The notes under the pieces were generated by a model, which saw only the letters and a list, made by a program, of their open reading frames with translations, was not told where the DNA came from and searched no databases. The position numbers and the translations under genes are program-made. From positions 13,417,326-13,481,325 of the forward strand of contig OY829658.1 in the NCBI GenBank assembly GCA_963691815.1: 64,000 nt of DNA, in the 5' to 3' direction. Source of the stretch: Echiichthys vipera. Its lineage: Eukaryota > Chordata > Actinopteri > Perciformes > Trachinidae. Shown one piece after another: positions 40,131-53,248 of the stretch. Within the stretch, counting starts at the first letter, position 1. Each line of letters starts with the position of its first letter.

Positions 40131-42770
40131 TTACAGTTCATTTAAAAAACATAAAAAAAAAAAAAAAAGAGTTAAATTAACCCATTCCTTTCTTTAAAAT
40201 CTATACACTGAGTTTCATCCATCATTTAGGTTACTCTAATCACAAATAAGTGCATGGAGCGGAATAAGAAGGAAATGAGTGCCGAGTGAGCTTTTAACAA
40301 CACATTTAAAGCGTGATGTTATTATCTAATATGTTTCACTGTCAGTGAAAATATTTTTTAAAGAAATAGCGCGATTTTTCCTCAGATTAATTGGAAAGAC
40401 TGTTTTGCATCCTCTCAAAGTCTGCCGTTATAGGCTCCTCTATGCAGATGTTGTAATATCGTATAAACTGAAAGCCTGTTGGGCTTTAAGATCAACGAAT
40501 AGGTCAAATAGAGCACATATCTATTCAATGAGCAGCCCGGTATGTCTCGTCTGTCCGTCAGACGTGGTTGAACACAGATGGGGCCAACACCGGGCGTTGC
40601 TCTTTACATTGACCTTCACTGTCTCTGTGCGTAATGGTGGCTAGGCCCTGCAGCCTACAGTCACTCAACAATAGGCTATAGCTCTGGTCAAGCTTGAAAG
40701 CGCGAGTTTGGAAGATAATCTCGTAATACACCACAAAGACCAGAGCAGACATAAGTTTATCCAAGACCGTGACAGCGGTCAAATAGAAGCACTTGACCGA
40801 GATTATGTGAGAGCCTCAGTCGGCGCCTTTTTTCCTCCACAGACGGGGTTTTCATGTCCTGATCTCATGCGGTTTGAAATATAAATGCCAAATAATTTAC
40901 TGTGTTCATTTATGGGGGGGTTTAGGTATATTTTAAAGAGATACACAGCGTGTATGTATGCGTCATGGATTACAGTGGAGGCGGATGATGTGCTTTGTGT
41001 GGATTCTGCCTACCTAAACACAGTTTAAGTCAACTCCCTTCACACAAAATGCATATTTCACGTGAATTACAGTCATAGAATAAGCGTGCTCTTGCAGGAG
41101 GTGTATTGGTGCAAGTTTATGCAGAAAAAACACATTTATTTGTTGATTATTTGATTCCCCATCGAAAAGTGTTTGTTAGAAAAGGCGAAATGAGAGGCTG
41201 TGGGAATCTTTGTCTTTGAAAATGAAAAACATCTGCAGATGCTTCCTATTCGTGAAGTATCCAGACAATATACTGTTTCATCCAAAAGAAATGGATCTGA
41301 AAGGCTAATGATAATAATTTCACATGTTTTTGGCTTTATTCCAAGTAAAATAGAGTTTTGATTGAGCAATCCATGATAATTTTAAAATGGTTAGCGGAAA
41401 CGGTTATTGTTTAAGGATTTGTTGTACGTCCACCCTTACTAAAAAACTGGATCATTTAATATCTTTTAATAGAACTAATATCCAGTCGTTCATCATTATT
41501 TGAGTTTGTATATATATATATATATATATGTATATATTAAAAAATGTGAGCTTGAAGTGATTATGAAATAATATTCTGGTGTTCATAAGGTGCAAATAAA
41601 AGGGGATGTTTCTTTGGAGTTGGTCGTTCAGTCGAAAAAACACGTTTACCATGACTCCGAATATATTTGACCTAAATGTTCCATTTGACGCAGACTAAGC
41701 TATACGTGGCCAAGATGTTCACACTGAGGAAACAAATACCCTCTTCGGAGGATTAAACGCTCAATGTCATCCAAATTTTAAAACAGACAGCACGTGACGC
41801 ATAAGCACATTCCAAATGTGATGTTGGCATCTGCGACTGTGAAATATTTAACATTGTGGGAGACCGAAACAGTCAAATGCAGAATTGATGCTGAATAGAA
41901 ACATCCAGAGTATAGACTTTTGTGCTTCAAAAAAAAATCACCTAACATCGGTGGGGTATAAGTACATTTACTCAGCTACAGTACTTAAGAACAATTCTCA
42001 TGTACTTTACTTGAATATTTCAATTTAATGCTACTCTATACTTCCACTCCACCTCATTTCAGAGTTAAATATTGTACTTTTACTTCTATGTTTAGTAACT
42101 AGTTTCTTTGCTAATTTTGACTGATACAAAATATTAACGAACTAATAGGTTATAATATATCCTTATAGGTGACCCAGCAGTATAACTAGTAATAAAAGGT
42201 GTCCCACCGTCACCAGTTACAATATTAAAATGAGGCACATGTGAATGCATCAATACAAATTATTCAATAAAAGAACAATTGTATAATATCATATAATTCA
42301 ACATGTACCATCTGCGTGATGTTAATACTTCTGTTCTTTTTCTTTGTACGGTTTTGAATACTAGACTACAGGAGTATTAGCACACTGTAATATTGATACC
42401 TTTACTTAAGTAAGCGTTCTCAATATTATACATTAGGCTCAATCCTTTTCCAACTATTTTTCTTTACTCAAATGTATTTTTTGTAAGAATGCGCACATAT
42501 TCGTGTTTGGAATTCAGCTGGAATTGAATTTCTAATGCTCTGATTGTGTTTTTCATTCAGCCATCAATCCCAAATGAACAAATAAGACTGTTTTTTCCGG
42601 GCGCAGCACCCTAGTTTCTACATTGTGGGTTCCATTTTCAAATTAAGTTGAAAGCCTATGACACAGTTACATTTCGTTCTGTCTTTCGTTTCACTTCTAT
42701 CTTTTTCCCCCCCTCTTTTGTATAATTTAGTTTATTCCCTCACTGAAGTCCACTTTATGTCCTTTTGTCT
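40131..42770. other. hoxa13-hoxa11 spacer, middle part
   Basis: AT-rich DNA without a gene. A 16-bp A run lies at about 40,152-40,168 and a TA tract at about 41,510-41,530. A block at about 40,680-40,850 (ACCGTGACAGCGGTCAAATA) may be constrained. Confidence 0.5.
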
Positions 42771-42774
42771 GCAG

Positions 42775-42832
42775 GACGGCTCCTGCTGACGCCTGGTTTC
42801 CCAGGATACCCTTAACAGGCGAATCCAGCATT
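42775..42832 (+). other. Exon-like module in the hoxa13-hoxa11 spacer
   Basis: A 58-bp GC-rich segment lies between a good acceptor (CCTTTTGTCTGCAG, ending at 42774) and a consensus donor (GTGAGT at 42833). The GC-rich sequence continues to about 43,010. Its frame is not convincing as protein. It may be an exon of a non-coding transcript or a chance arrangement inside a regulatory block. Confidence 0.25.
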
Positions 42833-43010
42833 GTGAGTCTCCAGTGCTGAGCCAGAGGTGCTCCCTCCCGTTGACCGTGGAGTTGGTCAGTTTTCCTGCC
42901 TGGCCTCTGTGTGGTCCGCCTGGCCTCTCTGTCGTCGCCATCGGCTGCCGGCCCAGATTTCTGTCACCTGTGGATAAATCAACAGTTGTTCGCCGAATCA
43001 GGTTCAAATT

Positions 43011-45721
43011 TCCTTCTACGTGTGTGTATGTGTGTGTATATACATATCCTTGTTTGTTAATTTGTACGCAGGTAAGTGCAAGCTCTATTGTCTCATATTT
43101 CAGTCTGATGGTTTTATAATGCCCCCCCTCCCCTACTCCTGGTTCGTATCAATGCAGCCAGCAACAAGATAACAGCTGAGCCAAGACCATGCACCATTCA
43201 AGTTCAAAAACACTAAAAAAATCTTAAAATGTGTAAATTTGCAAAGGCAAAAACAAAAAACAAAAAAACCCACAAGCAAACACTTCAATTCAGATTTTTA
43301 GCGCATGATTTGTCTGAAAGTTAAACAATTATTTGGTCACTCAGCCTAGTAGTGTTTTGGTTTTGCGACCACTGCTCCGTGTACGCATTACAATCCTTCG
43401 TGTTTAATGAAGTTGTATTTTCGTGATCTTTTCATGAATCTGTGCATCAAAAGGTCACAGTTACCACCCGTCCTATAGTCCGACTGCCTGTTTATCTTTT
43501 CACACTCCTGCTCAGCACACTACACTTAACACGGTGTTCTCCTTTCGAGATGAAGAATATAGTCAATAGATGCTTTGAGGGGCAGGTGTGGTGGCCCATT
43601 TTCTACCATAAAATGACAACAAAAACCAGGCTGAACTAAAGCTCTGGGCTTTTTATTTCACTTGGAAACTTAAACTACAGGAGGTTTCTTTGCAGGACAC
43701 TGAATACGTCTATTTAACTTCCTTTACAGCCCATAGGCCTACCTGACGTGGCGTTAAACTGTACTTTCTCTCAGATCCTCCCCACACTTGATTGTTTACT
43801 TGTTGTCTAACAAGGTTTTATGGCACACGGATTGTCGCATTCTCTTCCTGGCAAAAACCACTTTGCTTCTATCCTTCCAAGGTACGAGATGCACTTCATT
43901 TAGAGCGAAATATTTGATGTTAATATCAGTGAATTAATGTAATTGTTAGAATTTAGGGGTTTGATTTAATCCAGATTACGCGAACCAATTGTGTATGTGT
44001 TTATATGCGTGTGTGCCACGAAATCATAGTGAGGGAATTTGGATTCAAACTTTTTTAAGACTCACACCATGGTCCATAGATATAATTAAAATAAATACAT
44101 GCATACATAAAATACGATATGTAAGGTAAAACGACAAGGATGTATCATTCAATAAGAAAAAAACATTCCTATCTCGCCAGTGTTTTTAACCTGATTAGCA
44201 CTATGCCTCTATGCTGCTGTTCTGACTCATCCAAGCGACACCTAAACTAGTACAGCGGGCTTGGCTTAAAGGCAAAGAAAAGAACACACATTCTCTCTTT
44301 CACAGTCCCCCATTATCCAAAGTCAGTTTGTCTATGTTTATCCTTTATTCTTTAGGTTCATATTTTGTTCAAAATCTGATATCAATTGAACATTGTCTTT
44401 GCGTAAAAGCGCACAAGATCAACTTACCATGAACCTAAGGGGTTTTGATGAGAACAATTCTCCCTCTCTACTATTTAGAGCTAAAATTAAGTCTACATCA
44501 GACAGTACTTAGGGCCTACATATCTCATGATACACTATTAGTGCAAGGGTTAAGTTCATTAGACTTTTCCTCAGCTCACAGTTGCAGGCTCACATTATCG
44601 ACCAATCTTGTAACCGGAGGCCTGCGTAAATACAAAAGCAATTAAATGAACTCCATCCGGGGCACGGAGAGCCCTTTGCTCTCTGTCTGTAAGGAGAGGG
44701 CCACCTCCCTCCCCCGAACTTGAATTCGACCGTACAGACTAAGATTTGGCTTTGAGTGCTTTTACGCAGCGCCAGACTGTAGTTTTGATGACCAAAAACC
44801 ACACAAGTAGGATGGTCAGAGGATCAACCCAACGATTTCCTTTAATGCAAAACACATTTCACATAAAATTGGCTTTTAAAGTCTAACGCTTGTCTCTATT
44901 TTTAAAATGATTATCTTCATTTGTTTTGATAAATGGTTAGAAATGGGTTCATTTGCGAGTAGAAATCTTACCTTAGTTGAGCACTGACCACGTTTAAAAA
45001 TCCTCAGCTGCCGACTTTGAGTCCGTGTAGGTGGCGGCTTCCTATCACGCTTGGCCTGTTTTGTGGTGTCTGTCTGGGGAGGGAAAAAAGCGCTGCAGAA
45101 TACTATAGCAGCTATAAAAACGCAGGTCTGTGCAGAGCTGACTTTGGTTTTCCGGGCTATCCTGTGCTCAATTACAGCTTAAAAGCTTCAGCACAAGTCA
45201 TAGAATTTGTCTGGATTGACTGAGAGGCGGAGCGTGTGGTCGCAAAAACACTCGAGTTGTTTGTGCCTCTGGAATTTATCCAAATAAAATGGCCTGCAAG
45301 CAGGACAGCGGGCAGCACAAACCTCATGTCGTTTTCCCCCTCTTTTCATACATTCATAGGGTGTTAGTTGTAACTTGCACCGTCTTAGTGTGTGTGACAT
45401 TTTAAGGTTGTGTTTCACATGTGCAATCAAGAGACCCTTGAATTCCCATGTGCACATCGGGCTGTGGGGCCAGGCCAGCCGCGGCGGTCTTAATCCGAGC
45501 TCAGGTCTCTTATTCACAGCACATTAGAATCAGGTTGCAGCCTCTCCAAATCAGGCTCCACGGTGGCCTCAGAGCAGAGAGCAGTGTTGCATGTTTACCC
45601 AATTAAATAGAAGGAATTAGTTCATTTAGAAACATACTAGACATTTGGTGTCTTAATTTGATTTAGCTTCAGTGGAAAGTAAACCTTCAAACCATTGCAA
45701 TTCCTATGGCAATTTATATAT

Positions 45722-45763
<42 letters not shown>

Positions 45764-47100
45764 ATATTTCAGAAATTTTCACATGGAATCCGCTAGGTAT
45801 ATCTTTCTTGGATATTTCGAGCCATGGAGTATAGATGCAGGCGTTAAAATCTGCACAACATGATCCGTTTAGAAACAATGTTCTGGTCCTTTTATTTTGT
45901 TGATGGGATCACACACGTGTGTGTATAACATCATGCGTAATGATAATAAACAGAAAAATGGTGATGTGATAGCAATGATTATTTATCAAAACGTTAAAGT
46001 AACTTGTTAATTTCTGGAATCTTTCTTCTTTCTGGAAAAAGCCCATTTGAATAAATATATGCACCAAAAGGTAAAGAAATAGCCGTGCGTAAAAGTGGAG
46101 TGGGCTTGAATGTTGCGCCTCTTCCAGCGGTTATTGGATCCGTTAAATGTTTATATGAGTCAAAACAGAGCAGTAAGAAAATGATAGTCCAAAAGTAGAA
46201 TAAATAAAGTAATCTAAATAGGTTGTAATACTTGACTATTGAAGCAGACTTTTTTTAATGACTGTACGCGACGGACTATCAATTCTTGAGCATTTTCCTC
46301 GGTCACCCTCTCGTCTTTCATGACAAGTATATGTCGGCTAATTCTCACAATACTCACAAGTAAACAAATGTTGATTTTGTGATATATTATATTAATTATT
46401 CTAAATGTTACATTTTAAAATAGTGTACGGTTTGACCGACTAACAAAATGTCTTTGCCTGAGTTTCCCTTCAATTTGTAGTCAGTTCACTATACATTTTA
46501 AGACCGTATCCTGTATTTATTTAGTCAAAATGTCAATTTAGTCTTTGTTATACTGGTACTACTAACACAAGGCTGTAGCCAGTTGAAACATTAGCCGCTA
46601 CTTTGAACATGACCCTGATAACCAAATGCCCACTGGGCCAAATGCTATGTTGTAAAACGACCAAATGATGATGACTAAGAGGTTTCTAAAAGCAGTCTTT
46701 AGAGATAAGCTGGTGCCTTCTTCCTCCAATTCGGCTCCCATGTTATCTATGCAGAGTAATGCTGCTTTAGTTAATATTCTTGTCAGGTATGTTTCGCGCA
46801 TTGTGCGCATAATTTAAAAACAAGGAAAACTAGAAAAGCTTAAATTACACACAAATACCCTCACTAGGGCATATAGTGTGAAAACGTACAGAACATCGGG
46901 GGGGATTCATATTGGTATTTTGGCGGAAGCTTCAATTGAAATCCATCTTCTCTCTCTTCACTGCCAATATTCAATTATTATTTTCTCTTTTTCTTACTTC
47001 GTTGCATGTTGAGGAATTCATTTTCAAGCCGACATGGCGATAAACCACCAATGTCACGCATTAGGACACATAGCAGTCATGTCTACACTCCTACACACAC
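43011..47100. other. hoxa13-hoxa11 spacer, distal part
   Basis: No gene is supported. Blocks at about 44,600-44,790 and 45,000-45,540 are less AT-rich. The latter has GCAGCTATAAAAACGCAGG (TATA-like) and a GC-rich end and may be regulatory. A TA tract lies at about 45,725-45,762. The remainder is AT-rich. Confidence 0.45.
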
Positions 47101-47106
47101 TCGTTC

Positions 47107-47241
<135 letters not shown>

Positions 47242-47275
47242 CATGCACGCACATGTACACAGCCTGAGAATCTGT

Positions 47276-47475
47276 CAATTTCTGCCGCGTGGTCACGTGA
47301 CCTCCTCCTCCGTGGAGTGGATGGAGATGGCTCTCCACGTCAGCCTACGTCTCTAAATTTCTGCTTAGCGAACCTGCTTCAAAGAGGCAAGAGGCACGAC
47401 GCTTCAGAGCCATGTTCAGGGCGGCAATAGAGGAATCAAACCCTAACAAAGAGTTGTAGTAGAGGGTGAACTACG
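47276..47475 (+). promoter_or_regulatory. hoxa11a: hoxa11 proximal promoter region
   Basis: It contains the 12-bp perfect palindrome GGTCACGTGACC at 47291-47302 with a central CACGTG E-box, 184 bp before the ATG, then CTCCACGTCAGCC. No TATA box is evident. Confidence 0.6.
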
Positions 47476-49186
47476 ATGATGGATTTTGACGAAAGGGTCC
47501 CCGTCGGATCGAACATGTATTTACCCAGTTGCACTTATTACGTCTCGGCGGGGGCTGATTTCTCCGGTCTTCCCTCGTTTTTGTCCCAGTCCCCGTCAAC
47601 CCGCCCCATGACATACTCTTACTCCTCTAACCTGCCGCAGGTTCAACCCGTCAGAGAGGTGACGTTCAGGGACTATGCAGCAATTGAAGCGTCCGGTAAA
47701 TGGCCGCACCGGGGGAACTTGCCCCATGGCTACCCCACGGCGGAGGACATGGTGCACCGGGACTGTCTATCGGCTCAGACCGCCGTTGTAGGGGACATGT
47801 TCAGTAAAAACAACCCCGCAGCCGCCGCAGCGTACCACCACCACCATCACCACCACACGAGCGCCGGCTCCGCTGCCTCTAATTTCTACGGAAACGTGGG
47901 TAGAAATGGCGTGCTGCCACAAGTCTTCGACCAGTTTTACGAATCGGCGTACGGAAACGCATCGGAGAGCTCCTCCGCGAACGGCTTCTCTGGGGACAAA
48001 ACGGCGAGCAAGCAGCCCAGCTCCACGCCGGAGGACGCACCGTCGTGCAGGGACAGCGAGACGAAGGAGCCACGGGATGAGACGAGCAGCCCGGAGTTAT
48101 CTTCCGGCAACAATGAGGAGAAATCCAGCAGCAGTAGTACGTATTAAAGTCAGCGCCTTGGTTATGAGAGAAAGTTTGCAATCGTACGCGCTGCTGTTAA
48201 AATTTTTATATGCTGTTTTATAAGCATATAAGGTTTATAGAGGGCCTGTAGACCCCCCCACCCCCCAACAAAACTTTGTTATAAACTGCAGGATCACGTG
48301 TTTGGAATTGAAATTGGCCGTGAAAGATATGAGGCCGGTGATTTTTCTATAACACACCACGACGTTTCCACAAAAACCCTCCCAAGTTATGAATGCGAAT
48401 TCTTATAAAGACCTGCGTTTGTTCCATGTTTTACAAATGTGCTTGTTTCACGGGTTCTTAGCGTTAAAAGAGCACTTGCATGTAATGAGGGCTGTGCCTA
48501 AGGTTTAGCACACATGAGCTCTTGTGTTTTGTGTTCCCATTTGTAGGCTACACTTCCTCCTTTATATGTTCTATATAACTAATATTTCATATCCACTGTC
48601 TAATGTAACTGTCTCATGTAACACGGTTTCCCCTGTCGCTATTAGTTGCTTATGTTTGAAAGTGAGCTTATTGATTTCAATAGCTAGAAAATGTCAAAGC
48701 CCAGGTGTATTATCTGGCGAGCCTGCGTGCATAGTGTGGTAATCTTTCCACTGTAATATAATATCACCATGTATGACACTTGAAATGTTGATATGGGAAA
48801 TATACTATTAATGCTTTATGTAGAGGAAATCCGCTCGTGCGTAATCTGGGCTACATCCAGATCGTATAAATCTTTTTTCCAACATAGTCATGGCTTATTT
48901 GAAATGTTTAGATTTTTCACCGGTACACTTTCTTCTTTTTCTGTGCCTTCCAGATGGACAGAGGACCCGCAAGAAAAGGTGCCCCTATTCCAAATATCAG
49001 ATCAGAGAACTTGAAAGAGAATTCTTTTTCAGTGTGTACATTAACAAGGAGAAACGTCTGCAACTCTCTCGGATGCTCAACCTCACGGACCGACAAGTGA
49101 AGATTTGGTTTCAGAACCGTCGCATGAAGGAGAAGAAACTTAACAGAGATAGATTACAGTATTACACGTCCAATCCTCTGCTTTAG
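47476..49186 (+). CDS. hoxa11a: Homeobox transcription factor Hox-A11
   Basis: This gene encodes a nuclear AbdB-class factor patterning the zeugopod-level fin/limb and the urogenital tract. Exon 1 starts at ATGATG and begins MMDFDERVPVGSNMYLPSCT. The blocks TYYVS, RPMTYSYSSNLPQVQPVREV, HRGNLPHGY, MVHRDCL, SNFYGNVGRNGVLPQVFDQF and ESAYG are HoxA11. A stretch of five Ala, Tyr and seven His (H121-127) is species-type low complexity. Exon 2 is 48954-49186 (acceptor TGCCTTCCAG), with the homeodomain at residues 225-284 (RKKRCPYSKYQIRELEREFF) and the tail NRDRLQYYTSNPLL. Two in-frame donors are possible: GTAGTA after 48133 or GTACGT after 48136. The second matches consensus better and gives 297 aa. 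Both restore N-G-Q-R-T-R. The second Met (47479) is the mammalian-type start. Confidence 0.96.
48137..48953 (+). other. hoxa11a: hoxa11 intron
   Basis: An intron of about 817 bp with the acceptor tract TTCTTCTTTTTCTGTGCCTTCCAG. It contains one CACGTG E-box at 48295-48300 and a C-rich tract near 48254. No RNA gene was recognised. Confidence 0.85.
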
Positions 49187-50940
49187 GGGTCAACGCCGTG
49201 CCACCACAGCTTTCACGGTCCTGTGCTGTGTGGGTGACTGACTGCGTTTACAGACAGAGTGACTCTCCGGCTGTGTGACTCTCCCAGTGTACATTGTGTA
49301 CCACAATGGCCGCGACAGCAGCAACAGCACTGCTCGAATGTTAGTTTCAAGTTCGAGGACAACAGTATCCTGTGATCTGAATTAACTACATACTGAGCGT
49401 TTGGCCAATCTGTTGACTTTGATTACGCTCTTCAGACTGAGGAAAATGTAGAAACGGATATTTTGTTGTTGTTGCCCCCGTGAAGACTGTGCTCGCGAGG
49501 GCCCATGTTAATATTATTGTGACTCACAGGCGCCTTGTTTATTCTCCTTTCACTCGGGCAGAAATAAGCAGTCATTAATTGACTGACCCAGTGTGTTTTG
49601 TAATCTAAATATTTGTTTATATTCTGTTTTTAAAATCAGAAAAAAAGTTGTGGATGTAGTGATGATGGCGACTATGTGACTTTAATAACTGAATCTATAT
49701 TGGTGTGACCAAATAATGAGTCCCAACGGATAAGAATGTAATGTGTTTTCTGTTTTTGTGTGCTTATTTATTTTGTAGCCACTTGATTACTATCTCATTT
49801 AACGCCACGGCTAACCAAGTCCATTATTACAGGCAGGCTATTGAATATGGGCGGACATCAAAACGAGCTTTTCTCGTCTCTCCTGCGGTCTGCGGAATGA
49901 GGGCTATAAGTATTTATATTTTGCGTATCTTTCAACATCCAGATCCATGTTGTCCTTTTTGATTTTTGGAGACTGTCAATCAAGTATTGATAATGCAGGC
50001 CAAAACCAGAGAGATAAGCTTGTCCACTGGATCCGTGTGGAGTTGCACTGAGGTACACGCCCAACATATTCACACAGGTATATATGCAGCGGGCCTCTTC
50101 GGTGGGATATTGATACGCATAACAGAATATTTTTTTCATGACTCGTAATCCTTTGGTACTTGTAGCCTAAAGAAGTTAAAAACAAAAGCTACATTTTTAG
50201 GTGTGCTGTCAGGGCAAGGCTGGTCAGGGTCATCGCATTGAATCAATTGCTTGGTATGCCCGAACTATTGTGTATTATACTATATTTCCAAATAAAAAAA
50301 TTCAATTGAAAAGATCATTGAAGAAAAACATCAGAGTGGTCATTGTTCTGACATCCCCCCCACCCCTCAGCATTTTTTTAAATCCCATTTGATGAATGAA
50401 AATATGCACTTAAAGACCGTTTTACGCACGCACAATGAACACATGAAACTCGCAATCAGGTGCCTTGGTATGAAGGAAACAATTAAAAGCCACTGAAGTG
50501 CAAAATATGTGAGGGCTCACGTGCAAATTATGAACTGCCCAAGCTTATAGAGAAACACACACAATGCAAACTAAACACGTTTTAAAATAAAAGTTCATGA
50601 ATAAAATCTGTCAATTATTGCTGCATGCAATCAAATAACCTTAAATGTTTAATTATGGGTTTCCATATATCAAATATCAATATTGATATAAACTAAAAAG
50701 AAATTACCTCACTATTGTGCTCTCAATTTGCATTTGTGCTGTTGTTTTGCAATTCTTTTGAACCCTGTCTCTCAATATTTTGAACCGTATAACATATTTT
50801 ACCACTCTTGCATTCAATCTTAAGGGAATCTTGGTTATTGAACCACAGTAGATAGCAAATAGATCCTTCTTTTATCTCTCCCCATAACATTTATTACGGC
50901 CAAACTTTCTGCATTTCACCACTTTGTTTTCTATTCGTTT
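49187..50940 (+). other. hoxa11a: hoxa11 3'UTR and flank
   Basis: The region from the TAG stop onward is AT-rich, with no gene. The nearest good AATAAA lies at 50291-50296 (AAATAAAAAAATTC), with others near 50588-50604. The true cleavage site is undecided. Confidence 0.45.
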
Positions 50941-51582
50941 CTCATCTCCCCCCTCTCTGTAGTTTGTGTGCGCAAGCTGTCATTTCTCTGATTGGCTTTG
51001 GAAACACTGTCCCAACAGCAGTCTCCTTTGGCGAGGGTCGCCATATTTGCTGTTGTTATCACTGTGTTTATGGGGGCTAGCCGCAGCGCATTGGCGTTCA
51101 TATATGACAGTCAAAAGGGCCATAAACGTGGGGAGAGAGGCTGAAGTTTATGGTTGCCTCTCTCTGCCATAGTCCGGCCTTGCCTTGCGCATCCTTTACT
51201 GCGCGCTGGAATTCCGTCCCTAATTACGGGACATCCTCCCCGTTGCCGCAGCAACGCGGCCATAAAAGCTGTCTGAGAGTCTGGGGCATTTGTACAATTG
51301 GAGTGCAGTGCAATAAACCGTCTGAGACCCAAGGTTATTAACTGTGTTACCAAGGAGGCGAGAGCAACGACAGGGAAGAGGACGGACAGGAAAAAGCCTC
51401 TTGCTTGCATGCTGCATCGACTTCACTTGAGAGGCTTCTTGTGGTTTATCCACCTCGAATCAGTTTAGAGGCGACTTCTGCACTCTGGATTAGACTCTCT
51501 TCTACCACGGGGCGGCGCTATTGGGACCAATGTCACGGCCGTGGATCTTTTCGTCTCCATGCTCACCTCGAATGCAAAACAG
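50940..51582 (+). promoter_or_regulatory. hoxa11-hoxa10 intergenic element with CCATAAA cluster and X-box; possible leader exon
   Basis: The block contains three AbdB/Cdx-type sites (TTTATGG at 51067-51073, CCATAAA at 51120-51126 and 51260-51266). It also has an RFX X-box-like palindrome GTTGCCGCAGCAAC (51242-51255), GATTGGCTTTGG, a GCGCATTGGCG CCAAT box and CCCTAATTACGGG. Its 3' end is exon-like: a frame from ATG 51559 is open into a donor CAG|GTAAAA at 51582/51583. It is best read as an upstream hoxa10 promoter with a spliced leader. Transcription is inferred. Confidence 0.5.
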
Positions 51583-53164
51583 GTAAAAGTTGTCAACAGG
51601 GCTTGGAGCTTGAATAGTTTGTTCTGTTCCGAGAAGAACCCGTCTGTGTGTCCGACCCGTAGACTCTTCCCTTGCATGCGAGGCATGTTAATTAGAGATG
51701 GGAGCCGTTTTGTGTTTAGTTTCCACATTTCTGTGGTACTCACTGGGACGTGCGATAGAGAAAGTCTTCCTGGGGGCCCTAATAAGGCAACACATCTGTG
51801 CCAAGCCTTCATGCTGCATGTGCTATTCATCTTGCTGAGCTTGAGCTTTTTAATGGTTGAGGTATAGCATGGCAGCCCTGTACCTGGAGAGATCAGCAAC
51901 CCCGTCCAGTCCAAGCACAAATGTTTTGGATTTGGGGGGTGGGGGAAAAGTCTGCCTTAATTATTCAAAAATGGATACAGTTAGCATGTTAACGACACGC
52001 CGCCTACACACAGTGAGCAGCGGGAGCTCCATACAAAACAAATGATTTCATTTCAGATGGTTCTCCTGCTAATGCGGCTCATCTTAACTACAGCAGCTGT
52101 CTTGTACGCTCATACCTCTTCGCCTTCTTCCTCTTCAAAGAATACGATAACAACACTTGACAGCTTTCCAAAACACATACGTGCCAAGTGGATAAAACAT
52201 GCTATTAGACAAGTCGATTTGATTGTGATAGGGCAGCAACCGCGTCTCCCTTTCCCTTCCTGTCATAGATACAGAGCTGCACCATTAGGCTATTCGGTGT
52301 CACTCCGAGTGGCGAGTGGCTATTCTGAACCTTAATGCGCGTGGACTGAGTCTCTTTCTCCTTTGTCTCTCGTGAAAAATAAATGTTTCCGCTGGATGTA
52401 ATAAAACGCCGCATTATTGTTCATAACTGCACTCCGGACGAACATGATACGACTCAAACGGCCTCTTCGGCCACGATTATATGGGCCGGATCAAAGCCAG
52501 TGGTCAGAGTAAACTGTTTTGAGGATATAATAGCCGGGCAGCTGTGAAAATGAAGATTTAATAGGTACAATTAATAACTGTAACACAAAGATATCGATAG
52601 GCCCACATGCCAGTACAACACCATGAAGTGTGTGCAGGCCAAAACAATTGAATACTGGGCACACATAATTAATTGGTGTATTTAGTTTCCTTGCTGGCTC
52701 ATATGTCCCGTGCGGAACATACCACTGTGGGGAAGGGTATACAGGCTTTGGACCCATTGCTGTTAGTTTGTCTTCAGTTAGTAGGTCAACATTGTTGTGA
52801 ATTATTTTATGGTTTTGAGGGAATTTACTAATCAGGCACAAATGCTTTTACGCATGCCCTTTCTCTTTAAATCACTCACATTGTTAAAATGCACTTTACT
52901 ATCTATATTTATACAACAAAACGTTTGCTTTTTAAAATTGCCTATTGTACTATATTCACACGCACATAAATAACCTTCAACGAACTTCCAGTCATTTAAA
53001 GCAGTTGAAATATTCGCGTTTTGAGCAGGAGCGATTGACAAATGTCCACCGTCGACGCGCTAAAAATCTAAAGCCAGTGTACATAAATTCGCTGTCAATG
53101 AAGGAGCGTTTGAAAACCTAAATGGGCTCAATTTATGAATTTCTCCCAAATTTCCTCATTTCAG
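51583..53164. other. hoxa11-hoxa10 spacer
   Basis: There is no supported gene. If the leader-exon model is right, this is its intron. It ends in the tract CTCCCAAATTTCCTCATTTCAG. Confidence 0.45.
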
Positions 53165-53248
53165 TACAACCGGCTGCAAACAAACCCGGGGGCAAGCGGC
53201 CACCTGGGCCTGGTAATGGCAAAGCTGGCCGAGATTAACTTCAACCTG
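53165..53248 (+). other. Exon-like module (84 bp) upstream of hoxa10
   Basis: The acceptor TTCCTCATTTCAG ends at 53164 and a consensus donor CTG|GTGAGA follows at 53249. The 84 bp are GC-rich, a multiple of three, and open in phase 0 (YNRLQTNPGASGHLGLVMAK and onward). They join in frame to the module ending at 51582 and to the acceptor at 54689. I do not recognise the peptide. It may be a leader exon of hoxa10 or an exon of a non-coding transcript. Confidence 0.4.

Noticed and set aside
42732..43119. 91-codon frames on both strands of the GC-rich 42.8-43.0 kb block
   Set aside because: They are opposite-strand mirror frames in GC-rich DNA without family resemblance. Only the splice-site pair is kept as a weak lead.
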